Positions 44,095 to 52,449 of a DNA stretch of 64,000 nt are shown here, in pieces. The position numbers and the translations under genes were made by a program. Source of the stretch: Haliea sp964022665 (lineage in GTDB: Bacteria > Pseudomonadota > Gammaproteobacteria > Pseudomonadales > Halieaceae). Every line of letters begins with the position of its first letter. Position 1 is the first letter of the stretch. Below the pieces are notes generated by a model. The model had not been told where the DNA came from. It saw nothing but the letters and a program-made list of their open reading frames with translations, and did not search any database. The stretch is from the NCBI GenBank assembly GCA_964022665.1, contig CAXIDF010000006.1:94914-158913 (forward strand). The letters run 5' to 3'.

Positions 44095-44880
44095 TCAGCC
44101 ACGGCGGTAGCCAGCGGCTTCAATGATTGCAGCCGCCTCGGCATCGTCCTGCAGCCAGCGCAGAAAATGCCGCGCGGCTGCTCTGGCGCGGGCACCGCTG
44201 AGCAGCACCGCGCCCTGCGTCAGAGGGGCATACAGCTGCGCAGGCGGAATCCAGTGTGACCCCGGTATGCCCTGCGCGGTTTGCACCTGCGCCAGCGCCA
44301 CGAACCCCAGCTCAATGGCACCGCTGGCGACCTGGCTGTGGGTTTGGGCAATGGAACTGCCGCGCACCAGCTGTCGACGTCGCTCCAGCGAATCCCACAG
44401 GCCCAGCGCCTCCAGCACACTACGCGCCGCAGCGCCATACGGGGCGGTGCGCGGCTCGGCGATCGCCAGATAGCGGAACTGCCCCTGACGCAGCACGCTG
44501 GCCTCGGCGTCGATCAGCGCGGCGTCCGGGCTCCACAGAACGGGTATGCCCTGCGCGTAGACAAACGCGGTGCCCGCCACGGCCATACCGTGTTCAACCA
44601 GTTTGCGCGGACGCAGCTCATCGGCCGCCAGGAATACATCAAACGGCGCCGCGTTGGCGATCTGGCTATACAAAGCGCCGGTGGCACCGGGGCTGATGAC
44701 CAGCCGGTTGCCGGAAGCTTGCTCATACGGACCGGCGAGCGCCTCCAATGTGGCGGTGAAATTCGCGGCGACGGCCACCCGGATGTCCACGCCGGCCAGC
44801 GCCGGTTGACCCCATAGCGCCAGCCAGCCCAGCAACAGCCACACCCTGCGGAGCGTACTTTGTTTCATCACCAGTTTCAT
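44095..44880 (-). CDS. modA: Molybdate-binding periplasmic protein
   Basis: 261-residue solute-binding protein. Signal peptide VWLLLGWLALWGQPALA, then VDIRVAVAANFTATLEALAGPYEQASGNRLVISPGATGALYSQIANAAPFDVFLAADELRP, which holds the oxyanion-binding Ser/Thr loops. It delivers molybdate to ModBC. ATG 44880 (or 44868). The cluster supplies Mo for the hydroxylase at 20.9-23.6 kb. No modE gene or clear ModE palindrome was found. Confidence 0.93.
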   Translation of the reverse strand: MKLVMKQSTLRRVWLLLGWLALWGQPALAGVDIRVAVAANFTATLEALAGPYEQASGNRLVISPGATGALYSQIANAAPFDVFLAADELRPRKLVEHGMAVAGTAFVYAQGIPVLWSPDAALIDAEASVLRQGQFRYLAIAEPRTAPYGAAARSVLEALGLWDSLERRRQLVRGSSIAQTHSQVASGAIELGFVALAQVQTAQGIPGSHWIPPAQLYAPLTQGAVLLSGARARAAARHFLRWLQDDAEAAAIIEAAGYRRG

Positions 44881-45023
44881 CGCGTGAGCATACTTGCTGG
44901 AGGCGGCTGTGGGAATCAGGAGCAACCAATGGAGCCTCGATAGCCGTGTATGACAGGCTGGACTGCACCCCCTGCTCAGGGCATGATCCATCGCTAACAA
45001 CCATAATAGACAGGAGCAACACC

Positions 45024-45416
45024 ATGACGACATTGCTGCAGCTGGCCCTCTACATGACGGTACTCACGTTTGTCGCTATTCTGCTGGGGGCTATTCTGCG
45101 CAACCGCGAATGGACTGCCGAGGGCCTCAAGGCAGGCCTCAGCAACCGCGACCAGCTACCGACAGCGACTGCACTCGGCGGGCGCGCGGAACGCGCAGCG
45201 AACAATACCAAGGAAGGTTTCCTGCTCTTTTTACCGCTGGTGCTGGTTGCGCACGTGAGCGGCCATGGCGCAGAGGCCCTGCTCGGTGCGCAGGTATTCT
45301 TCTGGTCCCGGGTGGTGTACCTGCCGGTCTATCTGGTCGGCATCACTTACCTGCGCAGCGCCATCTGGGGTGTCAGTGTTGCCGGCCTGGCCATGATGCT
45401 GTTCGCTATGCTTTAA
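45024..45416 (+). CDS. MAPEG family membrane protein
   Basis: 130-residue protein with four hydrophobic segments and the MAPEG-type loop GLSNRDQLPTATALGGRAERAANNTKE (N..R..N glutathione-contact pattern). Eukaryotic relatives are microsomal glutathione transferases and leukotriene enzymes; bacterial roles are mostly unknown. CAGGAG site precedes the ATG. Its stop overlaps the end of the convergent DUF2894 gene by about 11 nt. Confidence 0.87.
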   Translation: MTTLLQLALYMTVLTFVAILLGAILRNREWTAEGLKAGLSNRDQLPTATALGGRAERAANNTKEGFLLFLPLVLVAHVSGHGAEALLGAQVFFWSRVVYLPVYLVGITYLRSAIWGVSVAGLAMMLFAML

Positions 45417-45882
45417 CCGACTTGCGCCGTCGGGCGGCACGGGCGGGGGCGGCCGGCCTGGTCGCCCCCTGTAGACTGCACAACATTTCCGCGTGGCGCA
45501 TCAGGCGCTCCACATATTCCGGTGATACGGCCTGCAATCGCGCTACTGCCCGAATCACCAGCGTTTCCGGATTCAGTGGCCCCGGCGCCTCCGGCAATGC
45601 GGCGCGGAACTCCAGCAGCAACTGGTCGATCACCTGCGAGGCATGCTGTTCCCGGTAACGGCGTGCCGCCACCAAACCGTCCGCTTGCGGCTCAGAGGCA
45701 GCAACGCCATCTGCACTACCGAACGCAGCGAACTCCTGCCCCTGTAGCCTGGCTTCCAGCGCCAGCCGCGGCGAGGGAGGCGACAGCGCCTGCACGCCGC
45801 GTTCAAGCAACCCGGGCAGCGCACGCAGGGCTTCTCTCCCGGGCCGCGCTCGCAATCCACTCGTGGACCTTTCGCTGCTCAT
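45406..45882 (-). CDS. DUF2894 domain protein (fourth gene of stator-like cluster)
   Basis: 158-residue protein of unknown function. It has a basic, disordered C-terminus (APARAARRRKSVKA) and a helical core (DGLVAARRYREQHASQVIDQLLLEFRAALPE, VIRAVARLQAVSPEYVERLMRHAEML). No signal or membrane segment, so cytoplasmic. Its ATG overlaps the stop of the OmpA/MotB-like gene (ATGA). DUF2894 is known as a companion of DUF802, DUF3348 and OmpA genes; constant linkage suggests a structural or regulatory part of the same complex. Confidence 0.85.
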   Translation of the reverse strand: MSSERSTSGLRARPGREALRALPGLLERGVQALSPPSPRLALEARLQGQEFAAFGSADGVAASEPQADGLVAARRYREQHASQVIDQLLLEFRAALPEAPGPLNPETLVIRAVARLQAVSPEYVERLMRHAEMLCSLQGATRPAAPARAARRRKSVKA

Positions 45883-46526
45883 CCAGCAGGCTCCTGCTCC
45901 GCGCGCGGCGTGCGGGGCACCGGGGCAATTTCCACCCGCCGGTTGCGCGCCCGGTTTTCAGCATCCGTGTTGGGCGCAATTGGCTGCTGCTCGGCAAACG
46001 CCGAGGCAAACACCAGTTCACGTGACAGCCCGGCGTCCACCAACGCCCGGGTCACGGTCAATGCGCGCTGCGCCGAGAGCTCCCAGTTGTCGGTGAACAC
46101 CCGGTTATCCGCGTGAATGGGCAGGTCGTCGGTAAAACCACTGACCATCAGGAGGTAGTCGCTCTGGCTCAGGTAGTGTGCCAGCGGTGCGGCGAGGCTG
46201 GCGATCAGCGCCCGCCCCTCAGGCTGCAACTCTGCGGAATTGAGGCCGAACAACAGTTGGCCACTGATGCCGATGCGGCCGTCGCGCAAGGTAATGCGGT
46301 TACTTGTCAGCGGGTCTGCCAGCGCCTGCTCCAGCTCCATGCGGCGCTGCTGCTCGGCCTCCCGCAGAGCCACTTCATCCTGCAGGGAGCGGGTCAGCTC
46401 GACCTGCAAGCCCAGCGTCCACACCAACAACAGCACGAAGATGCCCACCAGTGCCGCCATGAGGTCGCCAAACACCGCCCATACCGGGGTGTCCTGACCA
46501 TCGCCTTCGTACTCGTATTCAGACAT
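45879..46526 (-). CDS. MotB/OmpA-like protein with a membrane Asp
   Basis: 215 residues: short cytoplasmic N-terminus, one membrane helix VWAVFGDLMAALVGIFVLLL (15-34) with Asp21 where MotB, ZorB and TolR carry the proton-binding Asp, a short linker helix, and a C-terminal OmpA-type peptidoglycan domain (ITLRDGRIGISGQLLFGLNSAELQ, VSGFTDDLPI, NWELSAQRALTVTRALVDAGL, NRRVEI). It should pair with the DUF802 protein to form an ion channel fixed to the cell wall. 17 nt downstream of that gene. No flagellar genes are nearby. Confidence 0.88.
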   Translation of the reverse strand: MSEYEYEGDGQDTPVWAVFGDLMAALVGIFVLLLVWTLGLQVELTRSLQDEVALREAEQQRRMELEQALADPLTSNRITLRDGRIGISGQLLFGLNSAELQPEGRALIASLAAPLAHYLSQSDYLLMVSGFTDDLPIHADNRVFTDNWELSAQRALTVTRALVDAGLSRELVFASAFAEQQPIAPNTDAENRARNRRVEIAPVPRTPRAEQEPAG

Positions 46527-46543
46527 AGCCCACGCCTGCTGCG

Positions 46544-48391
46544 CTACACACTGCGGCTGATCTCTCGCAGCTGGTCCAGCAACTTCTGCTGTGCCAACGC
46601 GCTGTGATCAATCACTTCACGCGCCTGGGCCACATAGTAGGCGAGCTGTTCGTCACTGCGACCCGCCGCCTCCTCCATACCCTGTGCCAGTTGCTGCAGC
46701 GTAGTGGACAAGCCCTGGGCTACTGCGTCGAACTGCGCCACAGTGCTGCCCAGGGCATCCCCCAGTGCCGTCAACCCCTGCGCCCCCGCGGCGAACTGGC
46801 CGCCCACCTCGGCGAGCCGGTCGGCTTCCTGCCCCACAGTGGATGCAAACTGGAGGGCTGTGGCATCCAGCGCGGTGGCCGTCTGCTGAGCGAACTCCTC
46901 CAGGGTGCTGCGATACGCCGCGGAATCCTGCGCCAGCGCTCCTGCTGTCGCCTGCAGCCCGGTCACCAGCTCGCGCTGGGACTGGAGCAAGCTCTCATCC
47001 CGCTGCAATGCTTCGCTCGCCTCCTTACGCACCGTCGCGACCGCGCTATCCAGCCCGGCCATGGTCGACTCCACTATCGGACGCAGCGTATCGACCGTCA
47101 GCTGTGCGTTGCTCGTCATGGCGGCGGTGAGTGCGTTCTGCACGCTGTCAGCCTGGGCCTCAAGACGCACCTGCTGCTGCTCGTTGAAGCGCGTGCGTTC
47201 CGCCAACCACTGCTGTTCCAGCTGCTCGCGGTGAGCGCTCAACTGCTCACCCACCTGTTGCAGCATCGCGGTGGCATTCGCAGCCTGCGTGTCGAGACTG
47301 CTGCCGGCATCGCGCACCGTGGCTTCCAGCGCCAGCCTCAGACTGTCCTGCGCGGCTACCGCGAGGGCCTGTGACGCCACCAACGCATGGGTATCACGCA
47401 CGGACTGCGCGGCCTGCTCACGTACCTCCGCCAGCGCGGCGAGCTGATTGTCGACACCATCGCGAACGGTCGTCTGCGTCGCCGCGGTTTGTGCCGCAAT
47501 CGCCTGCATGGTGTCGCGCAGTATTGGCGCCATGCTCTCACCGGCTTCACGCCCGCTGGCGGCAAAGCTCTCACGCAATGACTGGCCCACATGTTCGAAC
47601 AAGCCGGTGTGTAGCTCCACGAGCTTGTTCTGCAAGCCTTCCTGCCCCTCGAGCATGCGCGCATGTAGCCTGTCGGTGGCGCTATCGACGCGGGTCACCA
47701 GTGCCTCGACCTGTGCCAACAGCAGCGGTAACTGCCCGGTTTGCGCACGAGCCTCGTGCAGCATCTGTTGGCGGTAATGCAGCGGCCCCTGGCCGGGGAA
47801 CAGCCGCGCGCCCTGCACATCGAGTTCGCGCACGACCGCAAGCCTCTGGCGCCTTGCCATGGCTGACAGCAGGCCCAGCACGGCGGATGCCGCCACACCG
47901 CCCACCGAGGTACCGAACGCCATGCTCAGGCCCTTGATGGGTGCAGTCAGGCCGGCGCGAATGGCGGCGAGTTCAGTGCTGCCCTCCAGCGCACCCACGG
48001 CCCCCTGCAGGGCGATCATCATGCCAATAAACGTACCCAGCAGGCCCAGCATCACCAGCAGCCCGGTAAGGTACGGCGTCAGCAGCGGCCCCGGGAGCGC
48101 AATCGGTTCACCCTGGATGCGCCGGGCAACCGCGCTACGCAAGGCCGCCGGCAAGGTCGCCAGCCAGTGTTCAAATTCCATGGCCTCGCTATCACCGGCT
48201 TGCAGCGCCTGCTGCAAGCGCTGCGTATCGCGCTGGAACACCCAGAGTTCCAGCGCGCCCACCGTGTAGGCCAGCGCAATCACCAGCGTGACGACCAGCG
48301 CCAACAGACTGCTGGCGGCAAAACCCAGTGCGAGCCAGGCGAGCAGCCCCGCACCGAGCAAAAACAGGCATCCTGCGAAAAAACGTATCAT
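46544..48391 (-). CDS. DUF802 protein: MotA/ExbB-like channel core with long coiled-coil tail
   Basis: 615 residues. Helices at about 4-23, 28-51, 101-126 and 153-177; the last two carry MotA/TolQ/ExbB hallmarks (LLVMLGLLGTFIGMMIAL and AFGTSVGGVAASAVLGLLSA). Residues about 190-615 form a cytoplasmic, Ala/Gln/Glu-rich coiled-coil tail without catalytic motifs, ending QKLLDQLREISRSV. That tail is what sets it apart from MotA and recalls ZorA. ATG at 48391 overlaps the DUF3348 stop (TGATG) and has AAGGAA upstream. Confidence 0.87.
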   Translation of the reverse strand: MIRFFAGCLFLLGAGLLAWLALGFAASSLLALVVTLVIALAYTVGALELWVFQRDTQRLQQALQAGDSEAMEFEHWLATLPAALRSAVARRIQGEPIALPGPLLTPYLTGLLVMLGLLGTFIGMMIALQGAVGALEGSTELAAIRAGLTAPIKGLSMAFGTSVGGVAASAVLGLLSAMARRQRLAVVRELDVQGARLFPGQGPLHYRQQMLHEARAQTGQLPLLLAQVEALVTRVDSATDRLHARMLEGQEGLQNKLVELHTGLFEHVGQSLRESFAASGREAGESMAPILRDTMQAIAAQTAATQTTVRDGVDNQLAALAEVREQAAQSVRDTHALVASQALAVAAQDSLRLALEATVRDAGSSLDTQAANATAMLQQVGEQLSAHREQLEQQWLAERTRFNEQQQVRLEAQADSVQNALTAAMTSNAQLTVDTLRPIVESTMAGLDSAVATVRKEASEALQRDESLLQSQRELVTGLQATAGALAQDSAAYRSTLEEFAQQTATALDATALQFASTVGQEADRLAEVGGQFAAGAQGLTALGDALGSTVAQFDAVAQGLSTTLQQLAQGMEEAAGRSDEQLAYYVAQAREVIDHSALAQQKLLDQLREISRSV

Positions 48392-49137
48392 CAATTTCCT
48401 TCCCCGTGGGCTGTACACGCCTCCACCAGTCCCAGAGCTGGCTGCAGACGCTGCTCCAATTCGGCCAGCAATAGTTCCCTGAGCTCGCTGACCAGCAGAT
48501 CCTGACTGACCGCATCAGGGTCATTCGCCAGCAGCGCCTCCCAGCGCGGCACCAGCAGCGACGGCACAGTGGCCAGCGCCGCCTCGCCCGCACGCAACAC
48601 ATGGCGCTCAAGGGCTTCGTCCAATGCGGCGAGGCCCGCCAGTACCGGGCTCACCCGCCGCAGACGCGCCCGCAGGTCGCGCCGCAGCCCCTGGATACGC
48701 AACTCCATTTCACGCTGCCAGGCGGCGTGGAAACGCCGCAAGCGTTCCGCAGCACTGAGGCCGTCCAGGGCACTGGGCGCGTCAAACCTGGGCAGGGGAA
48801 GCAGCGCGCCCTCAGCGGCAGTGAAACTCCGGGCCAACTCGCGCAACACACCACGCTGCACCGCCAGCAGTGTTTCCTCGCAACTGCCCGACGCGTCCGC
48901 TGCACCACCCTGCCCCGGCTCAGGCTTAACCGGCTCCTCGCGGGCTCCCCCCGCTCCCTGCGTCGACAGCACATCCGCGAGCTCACTGGCGCTGTGCAAG
49001 TCCAGCGGCTGACCGAGCCACGCCAGCAATTCCCCGCTGGGCACGGCGGCCGCGTCAACCAGTACAATCGACAGGGCTCGCTGCAGGCGGGAGGTGATCG
49101 CAGGGCGTTCGGGGCGGTTGCCGGAGGCGCGGGACAT
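48391..49137 (-). CDS. DUF3348 protein (first gene of stator-like cluster)
   Basis: 248-residue, helix-rich cytoplasmic protein, family of unknown function. The start RPAITSRLQRALSIVLV and the middle FHAAWQREMELRIQGLRRDLRARLRRVSPVLAGLAALDEALE are typical. It is followed without gap by the DUF802 gene, and all four genes of the cluster overlap or nearly touch, so they are one transcription unit. Possibly an assembly or tail-binding factor; inference only. Confidence 0.83.
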   Translation of the reverse strand: MSRASGNRPERPAITSRLQRALSIVLVDAAAVPSGELLAWLGQPLDLHSASELADVLSTQGAGGAREEPVKPEPGQGGAADASGSCEETLLAVQRGVLRELARSFTAAEGALLPLPRFDAPSALDGLSAAERLRRFHAAWQREMELRIQGLRRDLRARLRRVSPVLAGLAALDEALERHVLRAGEAALATVPSLLVPRWEALLANDPDAVSQDLLVSELRELLLAELEQRLQPALGLVEACTAHGEGN

Positions 49138-49264
49138 GAGTACCGAGGTCGCAAAGGGCGAGCATTCTAGCGGAGATCAACGCCTGAGTCCTCCCCGCGT
49201 TTTGCGTACGTCAGGCAAGCATGGCGGGCTATGATGGGCCACAGGACCCTAAGGAGTAGAAACC

Positions 49265-50023
49265 ATGACAGCTGTGCACTATGAAGATATGCGGAACAAG
49301 GTGGCCCTGGTAACCGGCGCTGCCTCTGGCATCGGCGAAGCCTGCGCCCGGCAATTTGCGGCACAGGGCTGCCGCCTGATGCTGATGGACCGTGACGAGG
49401 AACGCTTGCACAGCCTCAGCCAGGCACTGGACGCCATTGCCGCTCCCGGCAGCGTGACGGACGAAGCAACCGTGAGCGCCGCGGTGGACAGCTGCCGGCG
49501 GCACTTTGGCGGGCTGGACTATGCCGTCAACAGTGCAGGGGTTGCGGGCGCACCGGCAGCCATTGCCGACACCACGCTGGACGCGTGGCAGGAGGTCATC
49601 AATATCAACCTGACCGGGGTATTCCTGTGCCTGAAGCATCAGCTGCGGGTAATGCAAGCGGTGGGTTCCGGGGCCATCGTCAACATCGCCTCGGGAGCGG
49701 GAGTAATCGCGACACCGCACCTAGCGCCCTACTGTGCGAGCAAGCACGGCGTGCTCGGGCTTACGCGCACCGCAGCCATGGAATTGGCCGCGGGCGGTGT
49801 GAGGATCAATGCCGTGCTGCCTGGCTCGACCCAGACACCCATGCTGGAGGCATCGTTGCAACAGGGGCCCCAACTGGAGAAGATGATTCTGGCCAGTATT
49901 CCCTGCGGTCGCATGGGCAGCGCCGACGAAATTGCCGCTGCGGCTTTGTGGCTGTGCAGCTCGCAGGCAAGCTACGTGAACGGGCATTCACTGGTCGTGG
50001 ATGGCGGTACATTGTGCCGCTGA
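49265..50023 (+). CDS. SDR-family oxidoreductase
   Basis: 252-residue classical short-chain dehydrogenase: VTGAASGIGEACA cofactor site, NSAGVAG, catalytic YCASK, and terminal VNGHSLVVDGGTLCR. Asp at the end of strand 2 (LMLMDRDEERL) favours NAD(H). Substrate unknown. AAGGAG precedes the ATG. Stands alone, divergent from the DUF3348 cluster. Confidence 0.9.
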   Translation: MTAVHYEDMRNKVALVTGAASGIGEACARQFAAQGCRLMLMDRDEERLHSLSQALDAIAAPGSVTDEATVSAAVDSCRRHFGGLDYAVNSAGVAGAPAAIADTTLDAWQEVININLTGVFLCLKHQLRVMQAVGSGAIVNIASGAGVIATPHLAPYCASKHGVLGLTRTAAMELAAGGVRINAVLPGSTQTPMLEASLQQGPQLEKMILASIPCGRMGSADEIAAAALWLCSSQASYVNGHSLVVDGGTLCR

Positions 50024-50115
50024 AACGCGGCCGGCGTGACTTATAAAGAAGCCAGGTATGAAAACCGCACTTATTGTTGTCTGCGGTTGATCAAGAAAGG
50101 AAAAACTGCGCTATT

Positions 50116-50424
50116 TCAATTGGTTGCCAGCATTTCTTCACGCTTGCGGAAGTCTTCGAGCGCACCGTTGTAGCTTGCAGCAACGGTCTCGGCGCGGTCT
50201 ACGAGCCGGTTGTGCAGCAAGGGGTGAATCAGCGTTCGGCAATCAAGGTAGGCTTGAACGCCGGCAACATAGCCGGCAACCGCCTCCTGCGCTATCTGCA
50301 TCTCAGCGTGGCTGGCGCTGGCGCCGTCCGGAACAGCAGGGAACTCTGCCGGCAGGCTGGCGGGGCAGCTGGCCCAGGTGTTGGCGGCAAGGAACAGGGC
50401 GGGAATTGTGAGCAGGGATTTCAT
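50116..50424 (-). CDS. Small secreted protein, unknown
   Basis: 102 residues. Signal peptide MKSLLTIPALFLAANTWA, then a mature part with Cys residues (SCPASLPAE, YLDCRTLIHP) and an amphipathic helix (EAVAGYVAGVQAYLDC). I do not recognise it beyond the pattern of small periplasmic conserved hypotheticals. GAGGTG precedes the ATG at 50424. Alone on its strand. Confidence 0.7.
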   Translation of the reverse strand: MKSLLTIPALFLAANTWASCPASLPAEFPAVPDGASASHAEMQIAQEAVAGYVAGVQAYLDCRTLIHPLLHNRLVDRAETVAASYNGALEDFRKREEMLATN

Positions 50425-50817
50425 GGCATACACCTCGTGTGATGAAAATCGGACACATCGAGTTGTTACCCGATGTGTTACCTATATTCCCATATAAAAC
50501 AGAGAATGCAACTGTTAATCGGCATAAGATAAAGATTTTATCTCACTGTTTTGTATGACTATTACTGACTGCATTTCTTCTCTCGCACCACTGGGCTACA
50601 TAAAGTAACACCTGAACAACCGACTTGCCCGGCAGTGGTGCAGATATCCAGGAATTGAAGCGCATATGCGCCGCATTGCGCCCTCATGGTGCAGGGGACC
50701 GCCCATGCGCCACGGCTTGGGGCACGACGGGGGCCCGCTGAAACAGAGCCCGCGGAGGGTTGCAATTAATAATGATTATCATTACATTTAATGCAAGCCG
50801 TCACTGGAGACCCCACC
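50425..50817. other. AT-rich intergenic region with a Fur-controlled promoter
   Basis: About 390 bases without a gene. It contains an inverted repeat AGATAAA-gat-TTTATCT (50527-50543), which could be an operator for the secreted-protein gene, and the Fur box/promoter listed below. The middle (50580-50750) shows nothing clear. Confidence 0.55.
50760..50788 (+). promoter_or_regulatory. Promoter with Fur box in the spacer
   Basis: TTGCAA (50760-50765), 17-nt spacer, TACATT (50783-50788). The spacer and -10 are covered by AATAATGATTATCATTACA (50768-50786), 15 of 19 matches to the classical Fur consensus, with a perfect 7-1-7 palindrome TAATGAT-T-ATCATTA. Iron-loaded Fur would block this promoter. 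Confidence 0.8.
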
Positions 50818-51225
50818 ATGCAATTGCGCTTCCTGTGCCACACGCACCGCACTCTGGTTGAGCAGTCGCGCTCGCGGGCACTCAGCGTCTGGGACTTGAG
50901 CCAGCAAAAAGCGCTGCTCTTCCAACAACGAGGGGAGCTGGAACGGGCCGTTGCTGCCGCGGGCGGCGCCCTGGAAGCCGCCGAAGTGCTGCTGACTATG
51001 CACCAACAGGCAGCCGCCATCGACCTGCACTGTTTCACCGACGCAGCCTGCCTGACCCTGGGCCTGATCCACGATTTGCGCCAACCCGAGCTTACGCGGC
51101 GCTTGCTGTGTGGCTGTATCGCGAAGCTGCAGCCACAAATTGTGAGTGGCGCCCACCAGCAGACAGCACTCGCATGTTGCCAGCGTCTAATGGAAGCGAG
51201 TACGCAGAGTGACCGAACACACTGA
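50818..51225 (+). CDS. Small Fur-regulated helical protein, unknown
   Basis: 135 residues with TPR-like helical repeats (LSQQKALLFQQRGELERAVAAAGGALEAAEVLLTMH) and several Cys/His (CHTHRT, LHCFTDAACLTLG, LLCGC, ALACC). I do not recognise a named family; short proteins of this look occur in Fur-controlled operons of Pseudomonas, from memory only. The ATG at 50818 has GGAGA 8 nt upstream; the ATG at 50791 lies too close to the predicted transcription start. Expected to be made under iron starvation. Confidence 0.65.
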   Translation: MQLRFLCHTHRTLVEQSRSRALSVWDLSQQKALLFQQRGELERAVAAAGGALEAAEVLLTMHQQAAAIDLHCFTDAACLTLGLIHDLRQPELTRRLLCGCIAKLQPQIVSGAHQQTALACCQRLMEASTQSDRTH

Positions 51226-51406
51226 GAAAGTGCAGCTAGAGATCCCCTGCCATGTCCTGCAGCGCCTGCTCAGCGAGCACGGATTATGCGTATGTGACCT
51301 ACGGTGCCTGTCGACGGAGTCGCGTCAACGGTTGCGGGATATTGTAAAGATCTGCGCCATACGCAGGGCAGGTGGTGGTGATGGCAGCCAGAATCTCGAC
51401 AGGTGA
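51209..51406 (+). CDS. Tiny protein overlapping the Fur-regulated gene
   Basis: 65 residues from a GTG at 51209 that overlaps the preceding gene by 17 nt in another frame. PCHVLQRLLSEHGLCVCDLRCLSTESRQRLRDIV looks like a real small helical domain with three Cys; small proteins with a DLRCLxxxSRxxL segment are familiar beside Fur-controlled genes. If real, it is the second gene of an iron-starvation operon. No clear ribosome site; coupling is likely. Confidence 0.5.
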   Translation: MTEHTEKVQLEIPCHVLQRLLSEHGLCVCDLRCLSTESRQRLRDIVKICAIRRAGGGDGSQNLDR

Positions 51407-51474
51407 ACCCAGGACTACTACCTACCGCCGCACCGGGCCAAGACCTCGGATAGTGCGCTCCAATCCGACGCAAC

Positions 51475-52449
51475 CTACAGCGCGAACTGCTTGCCCACCC
51501 ATTCTTCCGACCTCTGCCACAGCGCGGCAGCACCTTGCAGATCATACGCCCAGGGTGCGTAACCCGTACTCGACAAGCCCGGGGCACTCGCGGGCAGGCC
51601 GACACCGCAATCCTCTAGATACAACCCGCCCCGGCCTGCCAGAGCCGCACTCGTAGCCGCCCAGAGCGTGGTGGCCGCACCTTGCGGAATCGACTTGAAA
51701 ACAAGCCCGGGAGCATCGTCCACCCCTCCCCCGATACTCTCCAGCTCTGCTTCGGACATGTGTCGACCAAGCTCAGTGGAAACGGCGCCTGGATGGACCG
51801 CGAAAGCGCTCAGTCCTCGCGGCCCCATACGCTCAAAAAGACTTAACGCGTGCCAGATATTCGCCGTCTTGGATTGACCGTAAGCCAGCCACTTGTCGTA
51901 GGAGCGATTGATGAAGTGAGGATCATCCAGGTCCAGTGCGCAGAATTGGTGACCACCGGAGGTCAGATTGATAACTCGCGGGGCTGGGGCACGTAATAGC
52001 ATAGGGAGCAGTTCACCAGTCAACAAAAAATGTCCGATATGATTCACCGCAAGCTGCCATTCCCACCCGCCTGCAGTGCGCTGTAAAGGGCAGGCCATGA
52101 CGCCTGCATTGTTTATCAGCAGATCGAGCGAAGGACAGGAGCGCTCGATGTGCTCCGCGCAATTGAGAATACTGGCAGGATCGGAGAGATCGAGCGCCAT
52201 GTAATGCAACGAGGCGTCAGGCGCCTGCTGTAATATCTCGCTCATGGCGGACCGGGTTTTTTGCTCGTCCCTTGCCGCCATAATCACGCAAGCACCCGCC
52301 ATAGCAAGGCTGCGTGCAGTCTCCACACCTAAACCTGATGAGGCACCCGTAACGAGCGCATTCCGACCATACAGGTCGATACCTCGCATAACATCCTCAC
52401 TGGTGCTCTGCGCCGAAAACCGGGAATCCATACCAACGCCCCCTTCCAT
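51475..52449 (-). CDS. SDR-family oxidoreductase, retinol-dehydrogenase-like
   Basis: 324-residue SDR of the WWOX/retinol dehydrogenase type: VTGASSGLGVETARSLAMAGACVIMAARD (Arg after strand 2 suggests NADP(H)), LLINNAGVMACP, catalytic YGQSKTANIWHA, and a long C-terminal region ending DLQGAAALWQRSEEWVG. Last gene of the seven-gene operon; its ATG overlaps the preceding SDR stop (TGATG). Confidence 0.88.
   Translation of the reverse strand: MEGGVGMDSRFSAQSTSEDVMRGIDLYGRNALVTGASSGLGVETARSLAMAGACVIMAARDEQKTRSAMSEILQQAPDASLHYMALDLSDPASILNCAEHIERSCPSLDLLINNAGVMACPLQRTAGGWEWQLAVNHIGHFLLTGELLPMLLRAPAPRVINLTSGGHQFCALDLDDPHFINRSYDKWLAYGQSKTANIWHALSLFERMGPRGLSAFAVHPGAVSTELGRHMSEAELESIGGGVDDAPGLVFKSIPQGAATTLWAATSAALAGRGGLYLEDCGVGLPASAPGLSSTGYAPWAYDLQGAAALWQRSEEWVGKQFAL

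Noticed and set aside
45879..48391. Calling the DUF802/OmpA pair flagellar MotAB
   Set aside because: The MotA-like protein has a long tail and different helix spacing, and no flagellar or chemotaxis genes are present.
45406..49137. Calling the stator-like cluster a Zorya defence system
   Set aside because: There is no ZorC, ZorD helicase or ZorE nuclease, and the companions are DUF3348 and DUF2894. Only the motor architecture is comparable.
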